A DNA stretch of 64,000 nt. Origin: Zea mays. Its lineage: Eukaryota; Streptophyta; Magnoliopsida; Poales; Poaceae. The notes beneath the pieces were generated by a model that saw only the letters and a list, made by a program, of their open reading frames with translations, was not told where the DNA came from and ran no database searches. A program made the translations under genes and the position numbers. The stretch lies in NCBI RefSeq assembly GCF_902167145.1, contig NC_050097.1:117833982-117897981 (forward strand), in the 5' to 3' direction. Below, piece by piece: positions 25,436 through 36,574 of the stretch; within the stretch, counting starts at the first letter, position 1, and each line of letters opens with the position of its first letter.

Positions 25436-28400
25436 TGTAACACCCGGCTTTAAGGAACAAAGCCAGGTGCATCTCATACATGCGCCAAAGAAGACAACAT
25501 ATATAATAACAGAGTGTATAGAGATAAATGTCATAAAACATCAGAGTATTTATTACATAGCGGAAGACTTATTACAAAATAAAAGAATAAATATAAAACG
25601 AACTAAGGATCGTCGGCGCCAATGTCAACTGAGAAACGCCACCTAGATCAGATCATACTCCTCGCCTTGTGGCTCCTCTTGAACCACCTGCTCTTCTCCT
25701 GTGGGGGGGGTGTGAGACAGCAAGAGTGAGCTCACATACGATCATAGCTCAACAAGTCGTGGGGAATAATGTGGCATGAACTCACCAAAGGTGGGAGTTC
25801 ATGTAGTGTAAGGCTGGTCAATGAAATAAAGGCTGAAGCTGAGCATTGCTTTTAAGTTGGTCAAAATTTTATTAGCAATTACTAAGTACAAGTAAATACC
25901 AAACCTTAGAAATAATAAATAAAAGTAATAATGAAATAATCCCAGTTGCAATGAAATGACAGATTAAGTTTAAGTTCCATAATTTAATTATGTGAGTGTC
26001 CGAGCCGCTCATGACCGTGAGCACGGCTAGTATACCAGTTTTACACTCTGCAGAGGTTGCGCATCTTTACCCACAAGTCGTGTTACCCATTTGCCACGGA
26101 GTTGATCAGACTCCATACACCTCTACCAAGGAAGCGAGGCAGGGTACCACTACGAGGCCTTTACAAAGTTCCACTAGCTTCAGACTACCCGCTACAGTTT
26201 ATAGGAAGCTCCAGTGCAGGGTTCTTGCCTGACCGCCATCGCAGCAAAATCAACCCAAGGACCTCCCTACACTGACCACTCCCCTACTGCCCTTGCCCCT
26301 TTCGGGTAAGGCAGCCCTCCACTAGCTTTCCTAGTTAATCAGCCAAGGGCGTCCCATTATACCCTTGTGGTAGCACTGTTTTCCCGGGTGGTTCTCCATG
26401 TTCCCATTAACATAATGATCTTATCATGAACATAAAATAATGAACAGATAATAACAAGTGTAAAAATGAGTGATAAATATCTTTATACCCAAATCCACAT
26501 AAAGCAATAGCATGTACTACCCAAAAACTTAGTAGTAAAACCAGTGGTGAAACAAGGTATAAAGATAGTCAAAATCTAGGGTATCCTATTGGGTCCCATC
26601 AGAATTAACCTATGCAGATCATTATGATTAATAAGAACATGAATGGGTAAAAGAAGTGATCAAGGGCACAACTTGCCTTCAATGAGCTCCTGCTCAGCTA
26701 CTCCTATCTGCTGCTCACCAAGATCCTCGGTCACTTGCTCGTCTACTCGCATCAACACAATACATACATAGTATAGCAAAAATTAACATTACACCAAACA
26801 TGCAAATAGAATATACAGTAATAAACTAGACATTAAAATAAGATCACATGAACTGGAATCATTAAATTTGGAGTTATATATTTTAAGTTATGGATTTTCT
26901 AAGGTTTTATGCATTTAATACAAGATTAAGTGAAAGAATAATTTTAATGTGTTTGCCATGTTAGAACAGAGGCACTAATGGGTAGACAATATTATTACAA
27001 AAATTTAGGAACTAGAATGGACCAATTTGGAGTTCATATGTATTTTCAATGAATTATACAAATTCTATGAATTGTTTTTATATTAAAAACTCATTTTTCA
27101 ATCCATTTTCCTGATTTTATAATTCTCTGGACGGGGCCTCATTTTCTGGAAAACGCAGGGGGTCTGGCGCAAGATTTCCACAGACTCAGAGCACCGACAG
27201 GGTGGACGGCGGGTTGTTTTCTGCATAGTTCAGGGGCTTATTTGCAAAACATGCAGCCGAAGGGGTATCTTCGGATCCAAGCCGTTGGATCACGCGCGGG
27301 CGGTGTGGATTAGATATCGCACTTATAAACTAACGTGTGTTTTCAACCGTCTGATCTACATCCAAGCGCCAGGAGCAGTCATCGCTTAAACAAGTTGCTA
27401 CGCGATCGCGCCCACTGGATCGTCCATCTACGGCCCGCAATAGCCCCGCACCCAGACCCAATCCTAGCCGCGCGCTACCCGATCGAGGGTGCATGTTCTT
27501 CTTCCCCACCGCAACACACAGGTGACCGGTCCCGCCAGCCAACAGCGAGCTCGCCGCCGACGGCGAACAACCCAAACCGCAACTAGCTCACGCCTAACTA
27601 AAACCCCTCACGCTACCTGCCACGCTACGAAGGAGGAACCGGATCGTACCTTCAATCCAGGTGAAGGCGAGGTCGATGCGCAGACTACCGAGCCCGCAAC
27701 TCGATGGAAGCACAGGGATTCCAGACACCGTGCCGCCAAGTTGCCAAGTCGCCAAGTTGCCACCGCACTAGGAAGTCACGCCGCACCCGGACCCCTTCGT
27801 GGCCCCACGAACCGAAGGTGAGCAGATGCCCACGATCGGCGATGCCCCCACGTTCTCACTCCTCCGCGCTCTCGGCGGCAATCGACCCTTCCGTGGTGCA
27901 GACTCGTGGACAAGGGAACGTTCAGCGTGGGGAGAGGAGAGAGTCGCAGGTGTGCCCGAGTACTTATCCCAGAGCCGCCGGTCGCTAAGGAACGGAACCC
28001 GGCCGGAACTCACGCCGCGGCGAGGATTTCGCGCGGAGGTTTTCGGTTGAGAGGAGAACGCCGACAGGCGGGGCCCACGGTCAGGGGAACATCCGTGTAG
28101 CTCGTGCAAGGGAGTGCTGCCGCGGTGGGTAGGTGACTGCGCAGGCTGGCCCACGAGTCGGCGCACGGTAAGAGGAGAGCAGTTGGGCCGCGCAGAGGAA
28201 AATGAGTATTGGGCCAGATTGGAGTTCCGCAGCCCAGGGAGCTTTTTATTCTTTTCTTTTTATCTTTTCTGTTTTCTGTTTTCTTTTCTTTTTATTTTTT
28301 TTAAATTCCCAATTTGAAATTCAAATATGAGTGTGAATCTAGTACCCAAATTAAAGGTAAACTTTAATCATACCCGAATGGTTGGGTTTATATTTTTATA

Positions 28401-28693
28401 GACTTTGTTTTATATTTTATAATATCTCTATCTTCCTTTTCTATTTTCAAATCAATTTTCGATTTAGGGTTTACTTTAAATCCTCATCCCATTATCATTA
28501 CATTTTATTCATATTATTATTGCTTTTAATGCACAAACAAAAATCCAAAATAATGCAATGGTTTATTTGTGTCGTAGTGAAGTTTTACTCATTTTTAAAC
28601 ATGACCAGTCACATGTGATGATAAATGGAGATGCACATATATTCAAAGGAGACAATTCCTCCTTTTATTCTCCCATACAATTTGAGTATTACA
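25436..28693 (-). repeat. 5' LTR of the defective Tekay element
   Basis: 3258 bp, nearly identical to 18567-21825 along its whole length. On the minus strand the primer-binding site TGGTATCAGAG lies four bases inside its end (25431-25421). Confidence 0.95.
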
Positions 28694-28698
28694 GCGAC

Positions 28699-30428
28699 CC
28701 CGCTCACCCATTCATGAGCAACGTCAGGTCAGGCCGATTGGACCACCTCACCAATCGGAAGAAATGAAAGGTCCTATTGTACAATTGGGACCTAACATAC
28801 CGACATGGACCCCTCCACCCCCTTATCCATCTATGCCATATCCATACACATACTTACCTCCACCATATGTCCCAAATCAAATGTGGGGCATGCCACCATA
28901 TCCATTTGGGATGCCACAGTACCCCGCCTGGGGGGCACCCCAAACATCCGTTTTTGATAGGTTGGCGCCGCCAGTGCAAGACCGATTGAGCGCTGCTGAA
29001 TCTGGTCACCAGGCACAGGCCCAACAAGATTGCCGGACTACTCGGCCTCCTAGGCCGACCAATCCGGCAGGGGGGCATATGCCTGTAGCAACTCAAAGAA
29101 CAACGAAAAAAGACATCATCAAAATAGGCACTGCAGATGTTGTCATACAGGGGGACAATAAAGGGCCGATGATTTTTGGTGAATCGGCCAACACAACCAA
29201 AAAGGATAACACAACCAAAAAGGATACGACTATCGTCAAAACAGCCGATCCAAAATACTCCATGCCTCGATGGTGCCCGGCGGGATTGACACGATCCCAA
29301 AAGAGAAAATTACAGCGTCTAAGAGTGAAGGAGAGTCAGGAGAAAGAGGCGGAAAAGATATTCAATGACACACATCCACTATACCCGCCACCGCAAAAGA
29401 AAAGGAGACCAAAGGCCGTCGAGAAAAAACAAACGGCCACGGAAATAGAAAGTCAACCTGCACCAGGCGCGGACCATCCGGCCTTTGCGCGCGGACCGTC
29501 CGTCCCTCACTAGGAAGCGTCTGGACAATCTGCACCAGGCGCGGACTGTCCGGCCCCTGCGCACGAACCGTCCGGCTTTCACCAGGAAGCGTCTGGACAA
29601 CCTGCACCAGGCGCGGACCGTCCGGCCTCCGCACGCGGACCGTCCGCCGTTCACCAGGAGGCCTCCAACGACACGACAACATCAATGGAGGAGGACGACC
29701 TGCTGGGAGAAGCCCTGGTCGACTATGAGGCTTCTCCAGAACGCCCAGGTATGGATGTAAATATTATTACATTTTCTGCCGATTGTACTATTATCGGTGA
29801 CGATGAACCTGTTGTTGCCCAGTTTGATTTTGGTCCTAAAGAAGCCGCCCTTACTAAACCAAAGGAATCGGTAAACCATTTAAAGCCGCTCTTCGTGCGC
29901 GGCCACATTGATGGGATACCGATTGCTAGGATGTTGGTAGATGGAGGGGCGGCTGTAAATCTAATGCCTTATTCATTGTACAGAAAATTATGTAAACAAG
30001 ATGACGAACTTGTCAAGACCAACATGACCCTCAGCGGTGTTGGAACTGATAGTTCGATCAAAGCCAGGGGAGTCATGTCTGTTGAATTAACCATCAGGAC
30101 TAAGACCCTTGCTGCTGCATTCTTCGTTGCTGATGTAGAAGGAAATTACAGTTTAATCCTAGGTAGAGATTGGATTCACGCCAATCAATGTATACCTTCT
30201 ACATTACATCAAATGCTGATACAATGGGTAGGCGATGATATAGAACAAGTACATGCTGATGTATCTGCCTGCATCGCTGTGGCCGATGCCCCTGTACTCT
30301 GGACTTATGAGACTGCTACATGTCTCACAGGAGTAGATTTTTCTGATTATCAATTCATCAGTATAGATAAGAAAGGTTTCATTCCTGTAATGCTAGAGCC
30401 GATGGAGAATCGGCTAAATCCTAAATAA
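28699..30428 (+). pseudogene. gag: Tat gag C-terminal part and aspartic protease, one stop
   Basis: This continues the gag frame after the nested Tekay. A Pro/Tyr-rich stretch (about 28800-28960; PPYPFGMPQYP) comes first, then a Lys-rich linker, a repeated GGAC-N-GTCC cluster (29465-29650), and a retropepsin-like domain with MLVDGGAAVNLMP (29925-29965) and LILGRDWIH. The DGG active-site variant fits Tat proteases. A stop at 29511 (CAG to TAG by comparison with the neighbouring repeat CACCAGGAAGCG) breaks the frame. The protease frame ends at 30426-30428. Confidence 0.85.
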
Positions 30429-30435
30429 AGTTTAA

Positions 30436-32892
30436 ATGATGAATACACACAAAGTTCATAAGTCTCTGGTCACGGACAGTTCGGCCTCCAAGGCCGGATG
30501 GTCTGGTCTTTCACAAAAGGGTTCGGACTTTAAGACCGAACATATATCACAGCAAAAGGACAGTATTACGGATGATCCGGTCCCCGAGACCGGAGAGTCC
30601 GCCGTCACACAAAGATCTTCTAATTCCTCTGTGGGGAACATGATAGAGGAATTCAGAGATCTTGATAAACTAGGACAGGGGTTTACATCGGCCGATCCTT
30701 TGGAGGAGATTGACATAGGAGATGGTAAAACTCCAAGGCCAACTTTTGTAAACAAGACCCTGGAGACCGATCCTAGAAATGAGATGATCGGTCTATTGAA
30801 AGAATATTCAGATTGCTTTGCTTGGAAATATACTGAGATGCCTGGATTAAGCCGAGAGATCGTAGAGCATCGGCTGCCTATTAAATCTGGTTTCAGACCT
30901 TTCAAGCAAAGAGCTAGAACATTTCGTCCAGATCTTCTCCCACGCATCAAGGACGAAATCCACCGGCTGCTAGAAGCTGATTTTATCAGACCTTGCAGAT
31001 ACGCAGAGTGGGTCTCCAATATTGTGCCGGTGGAGAAGAAGGAGTCAGGTAAACTTAGAGTATGCATTGATTTTCGCAATTTAAATAGAGCAACTCCTAA
31101 ATACGAATATCCCATGCCCATAGTCGACACATTAATCAATAATGCATCAGGAAATAGAATTATTAGCTTCCTTGATGGTAATGCCGGATATAATCAGTTT
31201 TTCATGGCCGAAGAAGATGCGTCTAAAACAGCCTTTATATGTCCAGGCTTCATTGGTTTATTTGAGTGGGTTGTCATGACATTTGGTCTGAAAAATGCTG
31301 GTGCTACTTATCAGAGGGCTATGAATTTGATCTTCCATGAATTGTTAGGAAACACTGTGGAAGTTTACATTGATGATATTGTAGTCAAATCGGCTGAGTT
31401 TAGTTCTCATATAGCTGATTTGCGCAAAGCCTTTGATAAAATGCGTCAGTATGGTTTGAAAATGAACCCACGTAAATGTGCTTTTGGAGTGTCGGCTGGT
31501 AAGTTTTTAGGATTTGTCATACATGAACATGGTATAGAGATAGACCCTGACCGAATCAAGTCTATTCGGAATGTGGGACCTCCGACCTGTAAGGTCGAGG
31601 TACAGAGGTTTCTCGGCAAGGTGAATTATTTACGAAGGTTTATTTCTAACCTAGCCGGGAAGATTGATGCGTTCACCCCTATTCTTCGGCTTAAGAATGA
31701 TGCCGAATTCGCTTGGGGGGCAGAACAACAAGAAGCATTTGATCTCATCAAAAAATACTTATCTTCGGCTCCCGTATTAAAAGCACCACGAGCAGGAGTA
31801 CCATTCCGATTATACATTGCAGCTGAGGATAAGGTCATTGGGGCTGTTCTGACACAAGAAACCGAGGGGAAGGAGCATGTGGTGACATATCTAAGCCGAA
31901 GGTTGGTGGATGCTGAAACAAGGTACACTTTTATTGAAAAGTTATGCTTATGCTTGTTTTTTGCATGCACCAAATGTAGATGTTATTTACTGTCTAGTCA
32001 TTGCACTGTTTCTGGTCAAGCCGTTGTGATCAAATACATGTTGCATAACCCAATTATGAGTGGTAGAATTGGTAAGTGGGCTTATGCACTCATAGAATAT
32101 GACTTGGCCTATGAACCATTGAAATCTATGAAAGGCCAAGTCATAGCGGATTTCATTGTAGAACATCGGGTTAATAATATTCATGAACTAGACATGTCAT
32201 ACCTCACTATTACTCCTTGGACTTTATATTTTGATGGATCGGTTTGCAATGAAGGGCAAGGAATTGGCATTGTGCTTGTTTCACCAAGTAATGTCTCCTT
32301 TGACTTCTCTAGCCGATTGAAAACTTATTGCACTAATAATCAAGCTGAATATGAGGCCCTCCTATTCGGCTTAGAACTTTTAAATGGTATGGGAGTAAAA
32401 CATGTGAAGGTATTTGGTGATTCTCAGCTGGTTGTCCAACAAGTGTTAGAATAATATCAATGTTTTGATGGTACTCTAAATAGTTACATTGAGAAATGTT
32501 GGAGCATAATTCATTCTTTTGACGAATTCAGTATTCGGCATATCTCTAGAGTTGAGAATCATAGAGCTAACGATTTGGCACAAGATGCATCAGGTTATCG
32601 GATAAAGAGAGGGAAGTTTCACAAAACTGAAAATCTGATAACCAGTGCAGAGCCAAATTCCCAGGTCGCGGACCGTCCGCGTGATGGCGCCGGACCATCC
32701 GGGGTTACCAGAAATGTTCTCTTAATCGATTCGGCTGACAATGAAGCCGATGCAAGAGATTGGAGGACACCTATACTTAATTATTTACGAAATCCCAATA
32801 TCAAAACAGATAAGAACATTCGGCGAACAGCTTTCAAGTATGTTTTGATGAGTGACGAACTTTACCGCCGAACAGTCAATGACATCCTGCTT
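30436..32892 (+). pseudogene. pol: Tat reverse transcriptase plus two RNase H domains, one stop
   Basis: The frame starts at ATG 30436, 7 nt after the protease stop and in a different phase. RT motifs are in order: VEKKESGKLRVCIDFRNLN, FLDGNAGYNQ with the first catalytic Asp, FGLKNAGATYQR, and YIDD in EVYIDDIVVKS (about 31363-31380). RNase H (FRLYIAAEDKVIGAVLTQE...YLSRRL) follows, then a second, archaeal-like RNase H (WTLYFDGSVCNEGQGIGIVL...NQAEYEALLFGL...GDSQLVVQQV), the hallmark of Tat elements. A TAA at 32452-32454 interrupts that last domain; the frame continues to about 32892. Confidence 0.88.
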
Positions 32893-34016
32893 AAGTGCTT
32901 GGGCCAGATGATGCTATATTAGCCATGGCCGAAGTACATGAAGGGATTTGTGGTACTCATCAATCAGCTCCAAAGATGAAGTGGTTGTTGCGAAGGTCCG
33001 GTTTTTATTGGCCTAGTATGATAGCTGATTGTTTCAAGTACTACAAGGGTTGCCAAGTGTGTCAAAAATTCGGCGACCTACAGTTGGTCCCTGCAGCCGA
33101 ATTACATCCTATCATCAAGCCTTGGCCGTTCAGAGGATGGGGATTAAACTTTATTGGAGAAATTCATCCTTCATCATCAAAGGGGCATCGGTTTGTGTTA
33201 GTTGCCACTGACTACTTCACCAAATGGACTGAAGCCGTTGCTCTAAAGAACATGACACACAAGGAGGTAATCGAGTTTATAACTGAGCATATTATTCATA
33301 GATTCGGCATTCCTCAGACCTTAACTACAGATCAAGGTACTTCTTTTATGTCAAAGGAGGTACGTGAATTTGCTGAATTATACAAAATTAAGCTGCTTAA
33401 TTCATCTCCATATTATGCTCAGGCCAATGGTCAGGCCGAGTCTAGCAATAGGATATTGATTAATTTGATAAAAAAGAAAATTTCTGATAATCCTAAACAT
33501 TGGCATAAGATTTTGTCTGAGGCTTTATGGGCTCATAGAATATCTAAACATAGGGCTACTAAAGTATCTCCTTTTGAGCTTGTCTATGGGCAGGAAGCAG
33601 TGTTGCCTGTGGAAATAAGTTTGAATGCTGTCAGGTTCGCTAGACAAAATGATCTAACTGCTACTGATTATTATGATTCAATGATGGATAATATTGATGA
33701 GGTGACCGACAAAAGGATGATAGCTTTGGGAGCAATAGAAAAGGATAAAATCATGGTAGCCAGGGCCTACAACAAGAAGGTCAAAGCAAAATCATTTCAA
33801 GTAGGGGACCTGGTGTGGAAGACCATTCTGCCTCTAAGGAATAGAGACCGGAAGTTCGGGAAATGGTCACCAAGCTGGGAAGGTCCTTATAAGGTAAAAC
33901 AGGTGATGTCTGGCAACGCCTATTTGCTACAAACATTGCAAGGCAAGGGCTTGCCTAAGGCTTTGAATGGGCGTTTCCTCAAACAGTACCATCCTAGTAT
34001 GTGGCAAGATGCCTAA
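32893..34016 (+). pseudogene. pol: Tat integrase, separated by a 1-nt frameshift
   Basis: The phase shifts by one near 32893; a single missing base within AAGTGCTTGGGCC explains it. The integrase then reads open to 34016. It has zinc-binding HHCC (HEGICGTHQSA...CQVCQKF), a DDE core with D in GLNFIGEIHP (Asn replaces the usual Asp just before), D in TTDQGTSF and E in ANGQAESSNR, and a C-terminal GPY-like segment (WSPSWEGPYKVKQV). There is no chromodomain. Loss of the first catalytic Asp (usual GMDFIG, here GLNFIG) would itself inactivate the enzyme. Confidence 0.85.
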
Positions 34017-34088
34017 GAGAACTGATGTAATCACATCGAGTTAGTTGTTTTTGGTTTGCTCAGCTCCACCAAAAGGCAGGGGGGCATA
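34017..34088 (+). other. 3' untranslated segment and polypurine tract of the Tat element
   Basis: A short noncoding stretch ends in AAAAGGCAGGGGGGCATA (34071-34088), immediately before the 3' LTR start TGTTGAG. Confidence 0.8.
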
Positions 34089-34784
34089 TGTTGAGCACCA
34101 AATTGAGCGGGCGGACGGTCCGGCCCTGAGGCCGGACGGTCCACGGTCCGGACAGTCCGCGCTTGTGGGCCGGACGGTCCGCGCTTGCGCAGTGCAGTTT
34201 AGGGTTCCGAGTTTTGTGCTATGATTGTTGGCTAGATTCGCGGAATTAACTCGGAATCTAGTCGTGTAAAGGGTCCAGCCCCCCTCCTCTATATAAAGAG
34301 AGGTCTACGGCCGATTTGTAACGATCAATCGAATCAATACAACTTCTATTTCGCATTTTATCCTAGGAGTAGTTCTAGTCTAGTTTAGGTTTATCCACTC
34401 GATCCCCAAATTCTCCGTCTCTCCTCGACTCTACGTCGATTAGAGGAGTCTAGGTCGGCCTGCCCGAGCCTAGACAACTCCTAGGATCTCTCCTCCCCGA
34501 CGGGGTCCCTCCCGGGAGCGAGATCCAGGCGCCGTCGGCGATCTTTCGCCGCCCCTGCGTACGCGCGGACCGTCCGGCCCTAGGGCGCGGACCGTCCGGT
34601 CGTCAGGCAGGGAACCCGAGCTCTTGCACCAGGTCGCGGACCATCCGGCCCTGTGCCGCGGACCGTCCGCGCTTGACCAGAGAGCACCGCCGCCTCACGC
34701 CAGGCCGCGGACCGTCCGCCCCTGACCAGAGAGCACCGCCGCCGGTTCTTCTTGAGTATTTGGCGCTCCGAAAAGGCGTCAACA
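34089..34784 (+). repeat. 3' LTR of the plus-strand Tat element
   Basis: 696 bp, TGTTGAGCAC...GGCGTCAACA, with the TATA box at 34289-34298. It is 22 bp shorter than the 5' LTR because one GGAC-N-GTCC unit is absent near 34710. Most other differences from the 5' LTR are transitions. Confidence 0.95.
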
Positions 34785-34798
34785 CAAACACATCCTTA

Positions 34799-36574
34799 GA
34801 GTATAAAGTGGCCACTGTGACCCCCCTGTTACGTCCCAATCAAACCGTGGGATCCCATCACCATCGTGACCTAAACACACTGTGAGGGAGGGAGACCGAT
34901 ACGCCGTCGGTAATCCTCACGTGCGCCACCAGCCTGGTCATGGGGGTGGTTAGGGATGTTCACTAGAGCACGTAGAAGCTGGCACGTGGCCTGCCCAAGC
35001 GCAATTCTGGCCCAGCGACGGCAAATTGCTCGCCGGAGTCTTTTTCTCACCGCCAAACTGCATGGCACCGTGGTCATGCATCTTCGACGACTTCACCTTT
35101 GGTGAGTAGCCCTCGGATGTGTTCGCTATTTTCTCCTCAATGTTTAGCAACTATTCATTCAGAGTTTTGGGGTGCGATGCATCGGAGGGGCGCCTCGTCG
35201 GCGATAGCGCCACCGTGCCCACCCTTTGCCCCACCGGACCCGGCGTAGATGAAAGAGAAAGAAAAGGGAGAATCGTCCCTTACCGTTGATCACGCAGGGA
35301 GCGGCTTTGATTAGAGCTTGGCATACCCCCCCTTCGCGGGTTTGGTCGGTGTCGTTTGATCGCGATCATAGATCTAGTTTGTACCCTAGATCATAGATCC
35401 AGTGGCTTAGGATTGCCAATACCACTTCGGGCGCGTCTATTTTTCATGAGACCCTTGGAAAGTCGTAAATGAACCCGCAGTCCGAGCATAGCGAAAAGAA
35501 TTATAATTTGGGTCTATAATTTTACAAAACCATAAATAGTAGCCACAGTTATTATCCTAAAATATTTATAAAATGAATTCTAAATTGCTTTTTAGTACAA
35601 AAAATAATCTGAAATCTTAGAAAATCCATAACTAATTCATTTTTACTCTGTTTGGATTCGTTCAAGTTGTGTTAGCTCCGTAATAACATTGCCTACATAG
35701 TGACACCATTAATTGTAACATATCACATATTTTTATAATTAGATATTTATTTAACCTATGCTTAGTAGGTTAATCTTGCTAATCAAGGATTATGTGCATA
35801 TAATTATAAACTGGCTAAATACATGTTATAAACAAGTTATTGCTTAGATTCAAGTTGAATTAGATATTTCTTTGCAATATTTTTCTCACATGATTTATAT
35901 TAATCAACATAAAACGTAGTTTTCATAGCTTAATCACCCAAAACTTTCGAAAATCATATCTTTTTAACCGTAACTTCGATTTTAGTGGTTCTCAAACCTA
36001 CGATCTCATAGCGACGCATAGAATATTCTGACGTAATTTGTTCTCATGTTTGATGTAATGTTATTTTATGTACTCCTTGTCTGTTTGTATGTATTGCTAT
36101 GAGTAGCAGTGGGGCCACAAGAAACCCGAAGACCAACTTGGTGAAGTACCTAAAATCGCAAGTATAAGGCAAGTTGTGCCCTTGATCACTCTTCTTTACC
36201 TAATAATGTTCTTGTTAATCACTGTGACATGCTCAGTTAATTTGATGGGACCTGATAGATTACCCTAGTTTTGTTTACACCACACATTGCAAACAAATAA
36301 ACTATTGGGTAGTTTAGCTATGATCTACCTGGTTTTGGGAAATAATTCTATATGACATATGATCATGCTTTATCATTGTTACTGGATTATTTATTATTCC
36401 TGATAAGATTATGGTGTTAATTGGAACATGGAGCTTAACTTGAGTTAACAGTGCTACCAAAGGGTGGAATGAGACGTCCTTGGCTGACTAACTAGGAAAG
36501 CTAGTGGAATACTACCTTACCCAAAAGGGGCAAGGGCGGTAGAGAAGTTGTCAGTATAGGGAGGTTCTCAGATC
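34799..36574 (+). mobile_element. Tekay-type solo LTR, middle piece
   Basis: Continuation of the solo LTR after the Harbinger insertion. Near 36440-36560 it has the stretch ATGAGACGTCCTTGGCTGAC...CAAGGGCGGTAG, which matches, in opposite orientation, the LTRs of the defective Tekay element (about 19430-19520 and 26290-26380). No credible gene is present. It is interrupted at 36575 by a second solo LTR. Adding the three pieces gives an LTR of about 3.4 kb, close to the 3.26 kb of the related Tekay LTRs. Confidence 0.75.

Larger units (their letters stand above)
18567..28693 (-). mobile_element. Defective Tekay/Del chromovirus lacking gag, TSD GCGAC
   Basis: Two nearly identical long LTRs (18567-21825, 3259 bp; 25436-28693, 3258 bp) flank only 3.6 kb of internal sequence. 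The identical 5-mer GCGAC flanks the element (18562-18566 and 28694-28698). On the minus strand the 5' LTR is at high coordinates, followed by a TGGTATCAGAG primer site (25431-25421), a leader, a small remnant of protease, then RT, RNase H, integrase and chromodomain, and a polypurine tract (AAGGGGGTAGGATT, at about 21839-21826). Gag and most of protease are missing. The LTRs differ by roughly 25-30 substitutions by eye (under 1%), so insertion was fairly recent and probably relied on Gag from elsewhere. Confidence 0.94.
15261..34784 (+). mobile_element. Tat-clade Gypsy retrotransposon with full gag-PR-RT-RH-aRH-INT set, TSD CAAAC
   Basis: Both LTRs are present (15261-15978 and 34089-34784), and the identical 5-mer CAAAC flanks the element (15256-15260 and 34785-34789). 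Between the LTRs are a primer site, a long gag-protease frame, RT with two RNase H domains, integrase and a polypurine tract. Excluding the nested Tekay element (10.1 kb) it is about 9.4 kb. The domain order, the extra C-terminal RNase H and the absence of a chromodomain place it in the Tat clade. Several stops and a frameshift make it non-functional. The LTRs differ by roughly 20 substitutions plus one 22-bp indel by eye, so it is an insertion of intermediate age. Confidence 0.93.
10754..34795 (-). mobile_element. PIF/Harbinger DNA transposon with both genes, interrupted in its right terminal repeat
   Basis: Without the inserted Gypsy element the transposon is about 4.5 kb. The left end is GGATGCGTTTGGTT (10754). 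On the minus strand the right end is GGATGTGTTTGGTT, assembled from 34795-34790 plus the sequence ending at 15260, so 13 of 14 terminal bases match. The flanking 3-mers are CTA (10751-10753) and TTA (34796-34798), consistent with a mutated TTA duplication, the normal PIF/Harbinger target. It carries a Myb-like gene and a DDE transposase gene, both on the minus strand. The Gypsy element at 15261 inserted six bases from the outer end of the right repeat. Confidence 0.87.

Noticed and set aside
29362..29760. Short ORFs of about 91-107 codons with repeated RTVRA / ADRP peptides on both strands
   Set aside because: They are other-frame readings of the GGAC-N-GTCC cluster inside the Tat gag-protease linker; the true frame continues the gag phase.
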